This document shows positions 1-10,253 of a DNA stretch of 64,000 nt, one piece after another. The position numbers and the translations under genes are program-made. The notes under the pieces were generated by a model, which was given only the letters and a program-made list of their open reading frames with translations, was not told the DNA's origin and made no database searches. Location of the stretch: NCBI RefSeq assembly GCF_002250505.1, contig NZ_NJGY01000003.1, positions 211,977-275,976 of the forward strand. The letters run 5' to 3'. The stretch's first letter is position 1; each line of letters begins with the position of its first letter. Source of the stretch: Janthinobacterium sp. PC23-8. GTDB lineage: Bacteria; Pseudomonadota; Gammaproteobacteria; Burkholderiales; Burkholderiaceae_D.

Positions 1-954
1 CTTCTGGGCGCCGTGGCTCATGCCGATGGCGAACACCAGGAACGGCACCAGCACCGAATACGGATCGAGTTCGTAGTGCAGCGTGGCCAGCAAGCCGCAC
101 TGCCACAGCACCGCCACCAGCGAGCACACCACCACCAGCGTGGTGCTGCGCCAGCAGCGCGTATACCAGAACAGTACCGCGCCGGCGATGGCGATCGCCA
201 GCAGGAAGAACATCAGCACCTGCTGCAAGCCGTCGATCAGGTCGCCGACGATCTTGGCGAAGCCGGTGATGTGGATGCGCACGCCTTCCTTCTGGTACTT
301 GGCACGGATCTGTTCCAGCCGTTCCGACAGGGCGCCGTAGTCGAGCGCCTGGCCGGTCTGCGGATTTTGCTCCAGCAGCGGCACGAACACGATGCTGGAC
401 TTGAAGTCGGCCGCCACCAGCTGGCCGATTTCGCCGGAGCGGGCCACGTTGGCGCGCAACTGCTCCAGGCTGGCGGCCGAACCGTCGTAGCCGTCCGGGA
501 TGACGGTGCCGCCGTCCAGGCCGTCCTCGGTGACGGACGCCCAGCGGGTGTTGGCCGTCCACAGCGATTTCATGAAGGGCCGGTCCACGCCGGGCAGCAG
601 GAACAGTTCGTCATTGAGGCGCTGCAGCGTGTCCAGATAGGCGCGCTCGTAGATGGTGCCGGCGTTTGCTTCGACGGCGATGCGCACCGAGTTGCCCAGC
701 CCGTTCAGGTCGCTCTTGTTGGCCAGGTAGTTGAGCACGTAGGGATGGGCGCTGGGGATCATCTTCTCGAAGCTGGCGTTGAGCTTGATGCGCGTGGCCT
801 GGTAGCCCAGCACGATGGTCGCCAGCAGGCAGAGCAGGATGACCAGCGGCCGGTGGTTGAACAGGGCCCGTTCGCCCAGGTTGCCCGAGCCGGTGTCGAA
901 ATCCTCCAGCCGCTTTACCACCGGCTGTTGTTCCAAGTCTTGATCTGTATGCAT
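1..954 (-). CDS. RND/MMPL-family permease, copy 1 (C-terminus outside window)
   Basis: Only the first 318 codons lie in the window; the frame stays open to base 1. The product has a cytosolic N-terminus, a first membrane helix at about residues 36-53, a large periplasmic loop, and further helices from about residue 240 with the phrase VLVPFLVFAIG. The same organisation and phrases (LWT.NT, GFAK..GD) occur in the complete permease at 56028-58391, so this is a paralogue of it. The family exports or moves hydrophobic molecules using the proton gradient. It is the last visible gene of the minus-strand operon with YCF48, DUF1329 and DUF1302 genes. The start is the ATG at 954; the substrate is unknown. 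Confidence 0.85.
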   Translation of the reverse strand, partial: MHTDQDLEQQPVVKRLEDFDTGSGNLGERALFNHRPLVILLCLLATIVLGYQATRIKLNASFEKMIPSAHPYVLNYLANKSDLNGLGNSVRIAVEANAGTIYERAYLDTLQRLNDELFLLPGVDRPFMKSLWTANTRWASVTEDGLDGGTVIPDGYDGSAASLEQLRANVARSGEIGQLVAADFKSSIVFVPLLEQNPQTGQALDYGALSERLEQIRAKYQKEGVRIHITGFAKIVGDLIDGLQQVLMFFLLAIAIAGAVLFWYTRCWRSTTLVVVCSLVAVLWQCGLLATLHYELDPYSVLVPFLVFAIGMSHGAQK

Positions 955-996
955 GATGTTCCAGCCATATTCGTATGAGGGGGAGGGATCTGACGC

Positions 997-2079
997 CTAG
1001 CGCGGTGCGGCTGGCGTGGCGGCCCGGCGCAGGCCGCGCAGCCCGGCCACGACCAGCGCGCCATCGCGGGCCTGGGCAACGGCGGCCAGCGGCAGGGCGG
1101 GCGGCAGCGCGCCACCGGCCTGCGCGGCGAAAGTACGTCCCTGGTCGCCGCTGAGCAGCACGTCGCCGCCCTGGCTGACCAGCACCAGGGTGCCGTCGGC
1201 CAGTTCGGCGCCGCCGGCCAGCGACGTCTGGATGCCGGTATCGACCTTGCTCCAGCTGGCACCCTGGTCGCCCGACCAAAAGGCGTTGCCGCGCAAGCCG
1301 AAGGCGAGCAGCGCGCCGCCGCGCGCGGCCAGCAGGCCGAAGTAGCTGCCTTTGTAAGGGCTGGCGAGGGCGGTGAAGCTCTGGCCCTGGTCGGTCGAAC
1401 GCAGCAGCAAGCCTTGTTCGCCGGCCAGGTACAGCGCCGTGCCCGTGCCGCGCATGCTGTACAGGTGCAGGCCCTTGGGGTTGGCGACATGGCGGTTCCA
1501 CGGCTGCCAGCTGGCGCCGCCGTCCACGGTCTTGAACAGCAGGTTGTAGGCGCCGATCACGTAGCCGCTGCGCGCGCTGTCGAAATACAGGTCGAGGAAG
1601 GGCTTGTCCGGGCCGTCGTCCGCCAGATGCCGGGCCTCGGCCTGGGCCTGGGCTTGCTCCGGGCCGGTGAGTTCGGCCGCCGCCCGCAGCGCCAGCGCGG
1701 CGGCCTCGATGCCGTCGAGCTGCTTGCTCCAGGTCGCGCCGCCGTCGGCGCTGTGCAGCACCACGCCCTGGTGGCCCACCGCCCAGCCCTGACGGGCGTC
1801 GACGAACTGCAATGCCGTCAGGCTGACGCTGACCGGCACGCTGGCCTGGCGCCACGAAACGCCGGCATCGTCCGAATACAGGATGGTGCCGCGCTCGCCG
1901 GCTGCCACCAGCCGCGGGCCGGCGGCGGCCACCGCCAGCATGGCTGCGTTGAGCGCCTTGGGCGTGACCAGGGCCGGTTGCTTCAGCGCGACCGGGACGG
2001 CCGCGCCCTCGGCCCGCGCGCCGGGCGCCAGCATGCTGCACATTGCCAGCGCCAGCGCGAGTGGTTGGTATCGGTTCAT
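997..2079 (-). CDS. YCF48/BNR-type beta-propeller protein, copy 1
   Basis: A 360-residue protein with a signal peptide (cleavage near ARAEG) followed by repeated blades of the type GxxLxSxDxGxSW, for example GTILYSDDAGVSW and GVVLHSADGGATW, typical of YCF48-like photosystem-II-stability-factor homologues. No photosynthesis is implied here. A GTG at 2094 opens the frame, but the ATG at 2079 has an AAGGGG ribosome site and fits the signal peptide better. It sits 17 bp after the DUF1329 gene and 42 bp before the RND permease. It is probably a periplasmic partner of the permease, since a YCF48 homologue accompanies the second permease too (58402-59361). Molecular function unknown. Confidence 0.8.
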   Translation of the reverse strand: MNRYQPLALALAMCSMLAPGARAEGAAVPVALKQPALVTPKALNAAMLAVAAAGPRLVAAGERGTILYSDDAGVSWRQASVPVSVSLTALQFVDARQGWAVGHQGVVLHSADGGATWSKQLDGIEAAALALRAAAELTGPEQAQAQAEARHLADDGPDKPFLDLYFDSARSGYVIGAYNLLFKTVDGGASWQPWNRHVANPKGLHLYSMRGTGTALYLAGEQGLLLRSTDQGQSFTALASPYKGSYFGLLAARGGALLAFGLRGNAFWSGDQGASWSKVDTGIQTSLAGGAELADGTLVLVSQGGDVLLSGDQGRTFAAQAGGALPPALPLAAVAQARDGALVVAGLRGLRRAATPAAPR

Positions 2080-2094
2080 CGATCGCCCCTTCAC

Positions 2095-3453
2095 TTAGCG
2101 CGAGCCCTGGTTGGCCAGTTCCTCGGGACCGAAATAGCTGGCCGGCAGGCGTGCAATGGTTTTGTACTGGGACGCCAGGTCGTTGGACGCTTCGTTCAGC
2201 AGATACGCGCCGGTTTGCACGTTGTAGGTGCCCCACATGACGTTGCCCACCACCGCCGGCACGTCCGGCGCCAGCAGCGTCAGCGTGTAGTTGCCGCGCC
2301 AGATCTGGCCTTGGGCGTCGTAGCCGTCGACCATGATGATCTGCCAGGTGTCCTCGTCCAGGTAGTAGCGGCGCTTGGTGACCACGTGGCGCTTGCCGGG
2401 CAGCAGGCTCGCTTCCACTTCCCACACGCGGTGCAGCTCCCAGCGCACCAGGTCGGGATTGAGGAACTGCGGGCCAACCAGGTCGCTGATCTTGGCCGAG
2501 GCGGCGCGGTTGTTGTTATAGGGGATGTATAGCTCCTTCTTGCCGATCAGCTTGAGCTCATGGTGATCGATGGGGCCGAACAGCATGAACGCTTCGTCGA
2601 ACAGGCCGATGCCGGAAGTGACCGAGTCCGGCGTGTCGTAGGACACCGACGGCGCGCGCCGCACGCGGCGCTGGCCGACCAGGTACTGCCAGATGGCGCG
2701 CGGCTGCGCGTCGCTGATGCCGTCGTGGACCAGGATGCCTTCACCGGCCTTGGAAGCAGGCGCGCGCGTGATCAGGCGGCCGAACTGATAGATGCCGTCG
2801 AATTTTTCCAGGCTGCCGTCCTTGAAGTAGTAGGGCCGCATGATGGTCTGTTCAGCCTCGGTGGCGGTGGCGCGCTTGCCGTCCGGTGTGACGATGGTGG
2901 TGCGCAGCGGGAACACGGTGGTCTCGCCGGTCCACGCCAGGCGGTGGTTCATGATCGCCTCGTAGCCGGTCTTCGGAATCGGGAACGGGACGCCGCCGAA
3001 TGCGCCCTCCACGCCGAAGCCGCCGTCGATGGACTTGGCGCGGGTGGCGTTCTTGAAGGTGTTCTCATACACCCAGGCCGGTGCGCCGCCGGTGCGGTGG
3101 GTCGGGTAGACGTCGAGGCGGTAGGTTGGATATTTTTTCAGCAGCGCCACGGTGGCGGCCGACAGCTTGGCCGCGTACTGGTCGACGTTCTTGCCGGTGA
3201 TGGCCAGCGTCGGCTTTTCGGCGGCGAAGGGATCGGCGCGGAACTCGCCGGCCTTGTAGCCGGCGGGCACCTTGGCGTAGACGCCGTCCCAGGCCGGGAT
3301 CGTGCCTTCCTTGTTGCCGGCCTTTTCGGCGCCCAGCGGCGTCAGGGTGGTGTGCAGCTTGGCCGCTTCGTCGGCGGTAACGGCGGCGCCGGCATGCGGA
3401 ACCGCGAAGGCCAATGCCAGCGCGGCGGCGGCGAAAGTCAGGGTCGTCTTCAT
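2095..3453 (-). CDS. DUF1329 periplasmic/envelope protein, copy 1
   Basis: A 452-residue protein with an N-terminal signal peptide (AFAVPHAGAA) and the DUF1329 hallmarks TPLGAEKAGN, TIPAW, GQRRVRRAPS, WELHRVWEVEA and YYLDEDTW. To my knowledge DUF1329 belongs to the LolA/LolB-like fold group, which suggests carriage of a hydrophobic ligand across the periplasm; that is inference. It lies 13 bp downstream of the DUF1302 barrel gene, the standard pairing of these two families. The paralogue at 52740-54113 shares the same signature phrases but is clearly diverged. Confidence 0.85.
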   Translation of the reverse strand: MKTTLTFAAAALALAFAVPHAGAAVTADEAAKLHTTLTPLGAEKAGNKEGTIPAWDGVYAKVPAGYKAGEFRADPFAAEKPTLAITGKNVDQYAAKLSAATVALLKKYPTYRLDVYPTHRTGGAPAWVYENTFKNATRAKSIDGGFGVEGAFGGVPFPIPKTGYEAIMNHRLAWTGETTVFPLRTTIVTPDGKRATATEAEQTIMRPYYFKDGSLEKFDGIYQFGRLITRAPASKAGEGILVHDGISDAQPRAIWQYLVGQRRVRRAPSVSYDTPDSVTSGIGLFDEAFMLFGPIDHHELKLIGKKELYIPYNNNRAASAKISDLVGPQFLNPDLVRWELHRVWEVEASLLPGKRHVVTKRRYYLDEDTWQIIMVDGYDAQGQIWRGNYTLTLLAPDVPAVVGNVMWGTYNVQTGAYLLNEASNDLASQYKTIARLPASYFGPEELANQGSR

Positions 3454-3466
3454 TATAGTTTTGTCC

Positions 3467-5170
3467 TTAGAATGCGCGTTTGATGTTGAAGGAGATGTAA
3501 TCGCGGTCGGCCAGCGACTGGGCGTAGCTCAGGATCGGCGTGTTGGTGGCGGGGTTATTCTTCAGGAAGGTGCCGGCGGCGCCCAGGAAGCGCACGTAGC
3601 CGATGCCGAACTTCCAGTCCTGGTGGTAGGTGGCGTTGACGCCGATATTGAAGTCGCCGCCGTGCGAGCTGCCGCCGTTGAAGTTGAACACCGCGCGCGA
3701 GCGTCCGTCGATGTTGTAGCCGATGCCGATCGGGACCGACAGGTCCAGCCCGTCGATCACCTGGTAATAGGCCGGCTCGAAGATCATGCGCGCCGAGGTG
3801 GCGTCGCGCGTGGTGTTGGGATCGAGCGAGCCTTGCCAGGTGACGCTGGTGGCGCGGTTCCACGCCAGCTCGCCCAGCAGCGACGCGCCCTGGAACAAGG
3901 GATTGGTCGGCATGACGTAGATCGCGGACAGGTTGGCGTGCGCCGTGTTGCCAACCGCGTAGGCGGGATTGCCGCTGTTGTCGGCGAACTTGCCGACGCC
4001 GGCGCGCGACTGGAAGTTAGGCGTGGGATCGCTGACCAGCGGGGTGTTGCGGCGTATCGAGACTTCGGCCGCCACGTTTACGCCCAGCAGCACGGTGCTG
4101 GCGCTGGCGCCGAAGGTGCGTATGCCTTGCGCATACACGGCCTGCACGGTGGACGGCGCGCCGGGCGGGAAGCCGGGCGCGAAGCCCAGGTAGAAGTAGG
4201 GCGTCTTGTCGTGATAGCGCGCCGCGTAGAAGCCGTATTCGACATCCGATCCGGCCGGCGAATACTTGATCTGTATGCCGCCCTGACCGGAATTTTTCGC
4301 TTTCATGTCCGATACCGTATGAAAGGCCGGTGCACCGCTGTTGGTGGGCGCGACCAGAAAGGCGCTGCTGCCGGCGCCGGCAGCGTCGTAGGAACTGAGG
4401 TAGCTGCCCGCGCCCGGAATCTGGCTCGCACGCCATTCGAACTGGTAGTAGCCGCCGATCGACACATTGGGCAGCACCTGCAGCTGGCCCGAGACCTGGT
4501 TGACCGGACGCAGGATCTCCTTGAACTGCGCGCCCGGCACGCTGAGCAGCTTGACCAGGTCCACCGGGCCCTGCGCGTTGGCGATGCCGTTGGCGCCGAA
4601 GAACAGGCTCTCGCCATATTGCAGCGTGTGGCGGCCCACCCGTACGGTGCCCGGCAGCTCGCCCAGCGTGCCCTTGGCGAAGACGAAGGCGTCCAGCAGC
4701 TCGGCATTGCGGCCGTGGAGCAAACGGGTGCCGTCGGCGAAGGTGTTGCCGGCCCGGCCGGTCAGCGTGACGGCGTTGCTGGCGTAGGAGGCGTTGTCGT
4801 TGCTGCGGTTGTAGACGGTGTCGTACCAGGCGGCGGCGCTGATGCGCATGCCCAGGTTGCGGGTGCCGGCGTCGAACTCGGACAGCCAGTCGACGCGGTT
4901 CGAGACGATGCCCTTGTTGCGGAAGTTCTGGTTGCCGTCGTCCACGTTGTAGCCGGTGAAGTCGCCGGGGCCGGCGGACGGATAGCCGCCCGCCAGCAGG
5001 CGCGCATTGGCGTCCTTCATGCGGTAGGCGCTGCTGTATTTGAAGGTATTGTTCCAGCTGATCTTGAGTTCAGGATTGTCGGTCTCGAATTCATACGCGT
5101 TGGCGGCCGGCAGTGCGGCCGCCACGGCCAATGCCAACAGGGTTGGACTCAGGCGTTTGTTCGCTTGCAT
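3467..5170 (-). CDS. DUF1302 outer-membrane beta-barrel protein, copy 1
   Basis: A 567-residue protein with a signal peptide (LALAVAAALPAANA) followed by alternating beta-strand sequence and a C-terminal Phe (SFNIKRAF), the usual outer-membrane insertion signal. Phrases such as GRHTLQYGESLFFGANGIANAQGPVDL mark the DUF1302 family (part of that phrase is GESLFFGANGI). It is probably a channel or receptor for a hydrophobic aromatic compound or its ester. It lies 60 bp after the SDR gene and leads DUF1329-YCF48-RND in the same direction. The paralogue is at 54126-55811. Confidence 0.85.
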   Translation of the reverse strand: MQANKRLSPTLLALAVAAALPAANAYEFETDNPELKISWNNTFKYSSAYRMKDANARLLAGGYPSAGPGDFTGYNVDDGNQNFRNKGIVSNRVDWLSEFDAGTRNLGMRISAAAWYDTVYNRSNDNASYASNAVTLTGRAGNTFADGTRLLHGRNAELLDAFVFAKGTLGELPGTVRVGRHTLQYGESLFFGANGIANAQGPVDLVKLLSVPGAQFKEILRPVNQVSGQLQVLPNVSIGGYYQFEWRASQIPGAGSYLSSYDAAGAGSSAFLVAPTNSGAPAFHTVSDMKAKNSGQGGIQIKYSPAGSDVEYGFYAARYHDKTPYFYLGFAPGFPPGAPSTVQAVYAQGIRTFGASASTVLLGVNVAAEVSIRRNTPLVSDPTPNFQSRAGVGKFADNSGNPAYAVGNTAHANLSAIYVMPTNPLFQGASLLGELAWNRATSVTWQGSLDPNTTRDATSARMIFEPAYYQVIDGLDLSVPIGIGYNIDGRSRAVFNFNGGSSHGGDFNIGVNATYHQDWKFGIGYVRFLGAAGTFLKNNPATNTPILSYAQSLADRDYISFNIKRAF

Positions 5171-5230
5171 GGTTTGTCTCCTAATTTTAGTTTTATGGCC
5201 GCTGACGCGCGGCCGGGCGGATGGCGTACA

Positions 5231-5998
<768 letters not shown>

Positions 5999-6040
5999 GT
6001 GCTCTCCTGGTGGTGATGGCTGGGTTGATAGTGTCTTGGG

Positions 6041-7510
6041 TCAGAACGGGTAGCGCGGCGCTTCGGTCTTCAGCGTCAGCCACTGCCATTGGGTGAATTC
6101 GTCCCAGTCGGCACTGCCGCCGTGGCGGCCGCCGTTGCCCGAGGTGCCGCTGCCGCCGAACGGCGCATGCGCCTCGGCCAGCACGGTCTGGTCGTTGATA
6201 TGGACGTGGCCGGCCGGCACGCGGTCGACGATGTGCATGGCGCGTGCCAGCGTCGGCGTGATCACGCCCAGGGCCAGGCAGCCGCTGCTGGCGCCGGCCA
6301 GCGCTATGGCTTCCTGGTCGGTGTCGAACACGGTGATCGAGGCCACCGGACCGAACAGTTCTTCCTCGAAGCAGCGCATGCCGGGACGCACGCCGGTCAG
6401 CACGGTGGGCTGGTAGAACTGGCGGTCGTAGTCGCCACCGGCCAGCACGGTGGCGCCGGCGGCCACGCTGTCGTGCACGATGGCGTGCACCCGCTGCACC
6501 TGGCGCGCGTTGATCAGCGGCCCCAGGGCGACCTGGCCGCTCATCGGATCGCCCACCGGCAGGTTGCGAGCCTTGGCCACCAGGCGTTCGATCACCGCCT
6601 CGGCGATTGAGCGCTGCAGCAGGATGCGGCCGGAGGCCATGCAGATCTGGCCCTGGTGCAGATAGGCGCCCCAGGCCACGTTGGCGGCGGCGATGTCGGG
6701 ATCGGCGTCGTCCAGGATGATCAGTGAATTCTTGCCGCCCAATTCCAGCGACATTTTCTTCAGGTTGCGGCCCGCCAGTTCGCCGATGCTGCGGCCGACC
6801 GCAGTCGAGCCGGTGAAGGCGATCATGGCAATATTCGGATCGGCGCACATGGCTTGGCCGGCCTCGGCGCCGCCCGGCAGCACGTGCAGCACGCCTTTCG
6901 GCAGGCCGGCTTCTTCGAAGATGCGGGCGATCAGCACGCCGCCGCTGACCGGCGTTTGCAGGTCCGGCTTGTGCACCACGGCGTTACCGGTGGCCAGCGC
7001 CGGCGCGATCGAGCGGATCGACAGGATCAGCGGGAAGTTGAAGGGCGAGATGACGCCCACCACGCCGTGCGGCATGCGCCGCGCGATGCTCATGTGTCCG
7101 CTGGCCGATGCCAGCAGCTGGCCCTTGGGCTGGGTCAGCATGGCGGCCGCTTCCTGCAGGTGCGCGGCCGCTTCGCGCAGCTCCAGATCGGCCTTGGGGC
7201 GGATGGCGCCGGTTTCGCGCACGATCCAGGTCGACAGTTCGTCGTGGTGTTCGGCGATCAGCGCGGCGGCGCGGCGGAAGATGGCGGCGCGTTCCTTGTA
7301 GTCGCTGGCGGCCCATGCGGCTTGCGCGGCGCGCGCCTGTGCGGCGGCCAGCGCGACGTCGTCGGCGTCGGCCAGGCCGACACTGCCCAGTTGTTCGCCG
7401 GTGGCCGGCTCGGTAAAGGTGTGGGTGCCGCCGTGGGCTGCGGTCCAGCCGCCGTTGAAGATCTGGCCTTGCCAGATCGATGGGCGCAAAAGCGCATTCG
7501 CGTTGCTCAT
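6041..7510 (-). CDS. Aryl-aldehyde (benzaldehyde/vanillin-type) dehydrogenase
   Basis: A 489-residue NAD(P)-dependent aldehyde dehydrogenase. It shows SPFNFPL, GSTAVGRSIGE (cofactor binding), LELGGKN (general-base Glu) and GQICMASGR (catalytic Cys). The N-terminal pattern and the C-terminal HAPFGGSGTSGNGGRHGG resemble the XylC/AreC benzaldehyde and vanillin dehydrogenase group rather than CalB. It would turn the aldehyde made by the adjacent SDR into the acid. It is the first gene of the minus-strand operon behind the candidate sigma-54 promoter at 7598-7620. Confidence 0.82.
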   Translation of the reverse strand: MSNANALLRPSIWQGQIFNGGWTAAHGGTHTFTEPATGEQLGSVGLADADDVALAAAQARAAQAAWAASDYKERAAIFRRAAALIAEHHDELSTWIVRETGAIRPKADLELREAAAHLQEAAAMLTQPKGQLLASASGHMSIARRMPHGVVGVISPFNFPLILSIRSIAPALATGNAVVHKPDLQTPVSGGVLIARIFEEAGLPKGVLHVLPGGAEAGQAMCADPNIAMIAFTGSTAVGRSIGELAGRNLKKMSLELGGKNSLIILDDADPDIAAANVAWGAYLHQGQICMASGRILLQRSIAEAVIERLVAKARNLPVGDPMSGQVALGPLINARQVQRVHAIVHDSVAAGATVLAGGDYDRQFYQPTVLTGVRPGMRCFEEELFGPVASITVFDTDQEAIALAGASSGCLALGVITPTLARAMHIVDRVPAGHVHINDQTVLAEAHAPFGGSGTSGNGGRHGGSADWDEFTQWQWLTLKTEAPRYPF

Positions 7511-7597
7511 ATTGTCTCCTGTCGTTTGAAGGTGGGTGGGGAAGTCAGCCTGTTAGCACGCTAGTTGCATGAAGGTCTGCTTGCCGCTCTTGCATTA

Positions 7598-7620
7598 GCT
7601 ATTACAAGTTGCGTGCCAGC
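7598..7620 (-). promoter_or_regulatory. Sigma-54 (-24/-12) promoter for the aryl-alcohol operon
   Basis: Read on the minus strand, the sequence is TGGCACG, four bases, then TTGTA, against the consensus TGGCACG-N4-TTGCW, so one mismatch. It lies about 90 bases upstream of the aldehyde dehydrogenase start and opposite a gene for a sigma-54 activator, which makes the assignment strong. Confidence 0.78.
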
Positions 7621-7663
7621 TCGTCGTGGCTTGCAGTGATTGCGTTGCAGCATGCGCCACTCG

Positions 7664-7698
7664 CACAATGAGGGCGGCGCTATTCGGTGCGCATTGTG
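7664..7698. promoter_or_regulatory. Inverted repeat, candidate upstream activator site
   Basis: CACAATG at 7664-7670 is repeated as its exact reverse complement CATTGTG at 7692-7698. This is about 45-80 bp upstream of the -24 box, where XylR/DmpR-type enhancer sites lie. The arms do not match the published XylR site well, so binding is inferred from position. Confidence 0.4.
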
Positions 7699-7763
7699 GC
7701 GCGCCGCAGCAAAAATTCTGCAGCCGGATGAATTTATGAAATGATCAAATGGGAGAATTGCCG

Positions 7764-9605
7764 ATGTATGATTTGGTGAAAGACGACGAAAGCGCAGACA
7801 TGAGCAAACCCCATCGCGTATCGCTGGCCGAGGTATCGCGCGCCACCGGCAAGATGCTGAGCCACGGCGATAGCCAGCACCTGAACGCCGGCGCCGTGCC
7901 GACGCTGGACGACTTGACGCAAAGCCTGCACTTCTCACCCGGCGACGGCCGCATCTGGCTCAACGGCCAGCGCATGCAGCTGCTGCATACCACATCGCTG
8001 GGGGCGCTGCGGCGCGAGCTGCTCGAGAGCATAGGCGTCGAGCGCACGCGTGGCCTGTTGACGCGGGTGGGCTATTCTGCCGGCGCGCGCGACGCCCAGT
8101 TGCTGCGCGAGCGCTGGCCCGACGCCGAACCGGGTTCGCTGTTCGCGGCCGGCCCGCGCATGCATTCGCTGGAAGGGGCGGTCAAAGTCGAACCGCTGCA
8201 TTTTGAATTCGACTTCGAGCGCGGCACCTACCGCGGTGAATTCCTGTGGCACCATTCCAGCGAGGCGGAGGTGCACCAGGCCGATTTCGGCATCGGCACC
8301 GAGCCCGCATGCTGGATGCAGACCGGCTATGCGATCGGCTACACCAGCGCGATGATAGGGCGGCTCATCGTCTACCGCGAGATCGAATGCACCTGCATGG
8401 GCCACCAGCACTGCCGCCTGGTCGGCAAGCCGGCCGACGAATGGGACAATGTGGAGGATGACTTGCGCTTCCTGAACGCGGAAGCCTTCGTCAGCACCAC
8501 CGCCCATGGCGGCGCCGGCGCACGGCAGCAGGCGGCGGAGCTGCCGGGCGACGACCAGCGGCCCTATGGCGAAAAGGAAATGGTGGGCGTGTCATCGGCC
8601 TTCAACTCGGCCTGCCATATGCTCAAGCGGGTGGGGTCGACCGCCGCCACGGTGCTGTTTACGGGCGAGTCCGGCGTGGGCAAGGAATTGTTCGCCTATA
8701 TGCTGCACCAGATCGGCCCGCGCAAGGAGCAGCCCTTCGTGGCCGTCAATTGCGCCGCGATTCCGGAAACACTGATCGAGTCCGAACTGTTCGGCGTGGA
8801 GCGCGGCGCCTATACCGGCGCCAGCCAGTCGCGCCCCGGCCGTTTCGAACGCGCGTCCGGCGGCACCCTGTTCCTGGACGAGATCGGGACACTGAGCCTG
8901 GTGGCGCAGGGCAAGCTGCTGCGCGCGCTGCAGGAGGGCGAGATCGAGCGGGTCGGCGGGGTGCGCAGCGTCAAGGTCGACGTGCGGCTGGTGGCCGCCA
9001 CCAACGTCGACCTGCGCGAAGAAATCCGCCAGGGCCGCTTCCGCGAAGACCTGTTCTTCCGCCTGAACGTGTTCCCCATCCATCTGCCGCCACTGCGCGA
9101 CCGGCGCGACGATATTCCGCTGCTGATGGGTTACTTCATGCGCCACTACGGGAAAAAACACCAGCGGCGCGTGACCGGCTTTACGGCGCGCGCGGTCGAC
9201 GCGCTGCTCAACTACCATTTTCCGGGGAATATACGGGAGCTGCAAAACCTGGTGGAGCGCGGCGTCATCTTCGCCAACGAGGATGGCCCGATCGACTTGC
9301 CGCATCTGTTTACCAGCGGCGAAAAATCGAACACGTCGTATTTTTCGCTGGCGCAGACGGGACGCCTGGCCAGCCATGACGCCGCGCCGGCCGTCGTCGG
9401 CGGCGCGCTGCTCGATGTGCTGCCGTCCATGCTGGCGCAAGAGGCCGGGCCGGGCTGGTCGCTCGACCAGCTGGAAAGCACGCTGATACTGGCGGCGGTC
9501 AAGCGGGTCGACGGCAATCTGTCGGCGGCGGCGCGCATGCTGGGGTTGACCCGGGCGCAGCTGTCGTACCGGATGAAAAAGCTGCAGCAGCCAGCTGGCG
9601 AGTGA
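7764..9605 (+). CDS. XylR/DmpR-type sigma-54-dependent aromatic sensor-activator
   Basis: A 613-residue regulator. It has an N-terminal XylR_N/V4R effector domain (roughly residues 40-220, with the Cys-rich [10 protein letters not shown] segment), a sigma-54 AAA+ domain with Walker A GESGVGKE near residue 300, the sigma-54 contact loop GAYTGA near 350 and Walker [11 protein letters not shown]. It ends in a Fis-type helix-turn-helix ([21 protein letters not shown]). In this family an aromatic effector binds the N-terminal domain directly. An ATG at 7749 is in frame, but GGGAGA at 7751-7756 sits correctly for the ATG at 7764. It most likely drives the divergent aryl-alcohol operon. Confidence 0.9.
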   Translation: MYDLVKDDESADMSKPHRVSLAEVSRATGKMLSHGDSQHLNAGAVPTLDDLTQSLHFSPGDGRIWLNGQRMQLLHTTSLGALRRELLESIGVERTRGLLTRVGYSAGARDAQLLRERWPDAEPGSLFAAGPRMHSLEGAVKVEPLHFEFDFERGTYRGEFLWHHSSEAEVHQADFGIGTEPACWMQTGYAIGYTSAMIGRLIVYREIECTCMGHQHCRLVGKPADEWDNVEDDLRFLNAEAFVSTTAHGGAGARQQAAELPGDDQRPYGEKEMVGVSSAFNSACHMLKRVGSTAATVLFTGESGVGKELFAYMLHQIGPRKEQPFVAVNCAAIPETLIESELFGVERGAYTGASQSRPGRFERASGGTLFLDEIGTLSLVAQGKLLRALQEGEIERVGGVRSVKVDVRLVAATNVDLREEIRQGRFREDLFFRLNVFPIHLPPLRDRRDDIPLLMGYFMRHYGKKHQRRVTGFTARAVDALLNYHFPGNIRELQNLVERGVIFANEDGPIDLPHLFTSGEKSNTSYFSLAQTGRLASHDAAPAVVGGALLDVLPSMLAQEAGPGWSLDQLESTLILAAVKRVDGNLSAAARMLGLTRAQLSYRMKKLQQPAGE

Positions 9606-9623
9606 ACCGGTTTAAGCCATGCC

Positions 9624-10103
9624 TCAATCGAGGTAGATCTTTTGCAGCAGTGTGATCAACTGCGCCCTTTCCCCATCGGTCAGCGCGGCGGTGGCTTCAG
9701 CCTCCAGTTCGCTGGCCGTCTTTTCCGCCCTGGTGCACATGGTCAGGCCAGCCGTCGTCAGCACCAGCGTCTGGGAGCGTCGGTCCAGCGGGCTGCGCTG
9801 GCGCTGCAGCAGTCCGCGTTGCTGCAGCTTGTCGAGCAGGGTGGCCAGGTTGGGTGGCGAGACGTTGACTGCCTCGGACAGGCGTTTCTGGTTGATGTTG
9901 GGATTGGCCTTGAGCAGGCTCAGCACGCTGAAGTCCGCAGGCCGCAGCTGATACTTGGCCATGCGCTTTTCAAACGTCGGCAGGATGCGCAGATAGGCCC
10001 GGCGGCAGTTGTAGCCGACCAGGCTCTGGAGCACTTTCTGGTCCAACGCTTGCCCGGCGGCTTCCTGGACGGCGTTGAGGAATTCAAGCTGCTTCTCGGA
10101 CAT
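9624..10103 (-). CDS. MarR-family regulator
   Basis: A 159-residue winged-helix protein with the MarR core NQKRLSEAVNVSPPNLATLL (recognition region) and the wing RSPLDRRSQTLVLT. It is divergent from the binding-protein gene at 10254, and A/T-rich palindromes lie between them, so it probably represses the uptake operon and itself in response to an aromatic ligand. The target assignment rests on position only. No clear Shine-Dalgarno precedes its ATG. Confidence 0.8.
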   Translation of the reverse strand: MSEKQLEFLNAVQEAAGQALDQKVLQSLVGYNCRRAYLRILPTFEKRMAKYQLRPADFSVLSLLKANPNINQKRLSEAVNVSPPNLATLLDKLQQRGLLQRQRSPLDRRSQTLVLTTAGLTMCTRAEKTASELEAEATAALTDGERAQLITLLQKIYLD

Positions 10104-10185
10104 GGTAAGCAGTCGGATTTAAGGAGGCCATGATTCTAGCAAAGAATCGCGGCCTCGGCCATCGCATGCTTGCAATTCCTTCATA

Positions 10186-10210
10186 ATACGTATAATCTAT
10201 AATCATTATA
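10186..10210. promoter_or_regulatory. Palindromes in the marR/binding-protein intergenic region
   Basis: ATACGTAT (10186-10193) and the 13-base TATAATCATTATA (10198-10210) are perfect palindromes in an A/T-rich patch between the divergent genes, likely operator and promoter sequences for the MarR regulator. Confidence 0.45.
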
Positions 10211-10253
10211 AAACATAACTAAATGCCCGAAAACCAATCTTCGAGGAGACATG

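Noticed and set aside
13-978. Plus-strand frame of 321 codons at the left edge
   Set aside because: It is antisense to the RND permease; the minus strand reads as a normal MMPL-type protein without stops.
997-2079. YCF48 homologue as evidence for photosynthesis
   Set aside because: No photosystem genes are present; YCF48-like propellers are common in non-photosynthetic bacteria next to RND permeases.
1414-2532. Plus-strand frame of 372 codons
   Set aside because: Antisense to the YCF48 and DUF1329 genes, with biased composition and no family features.
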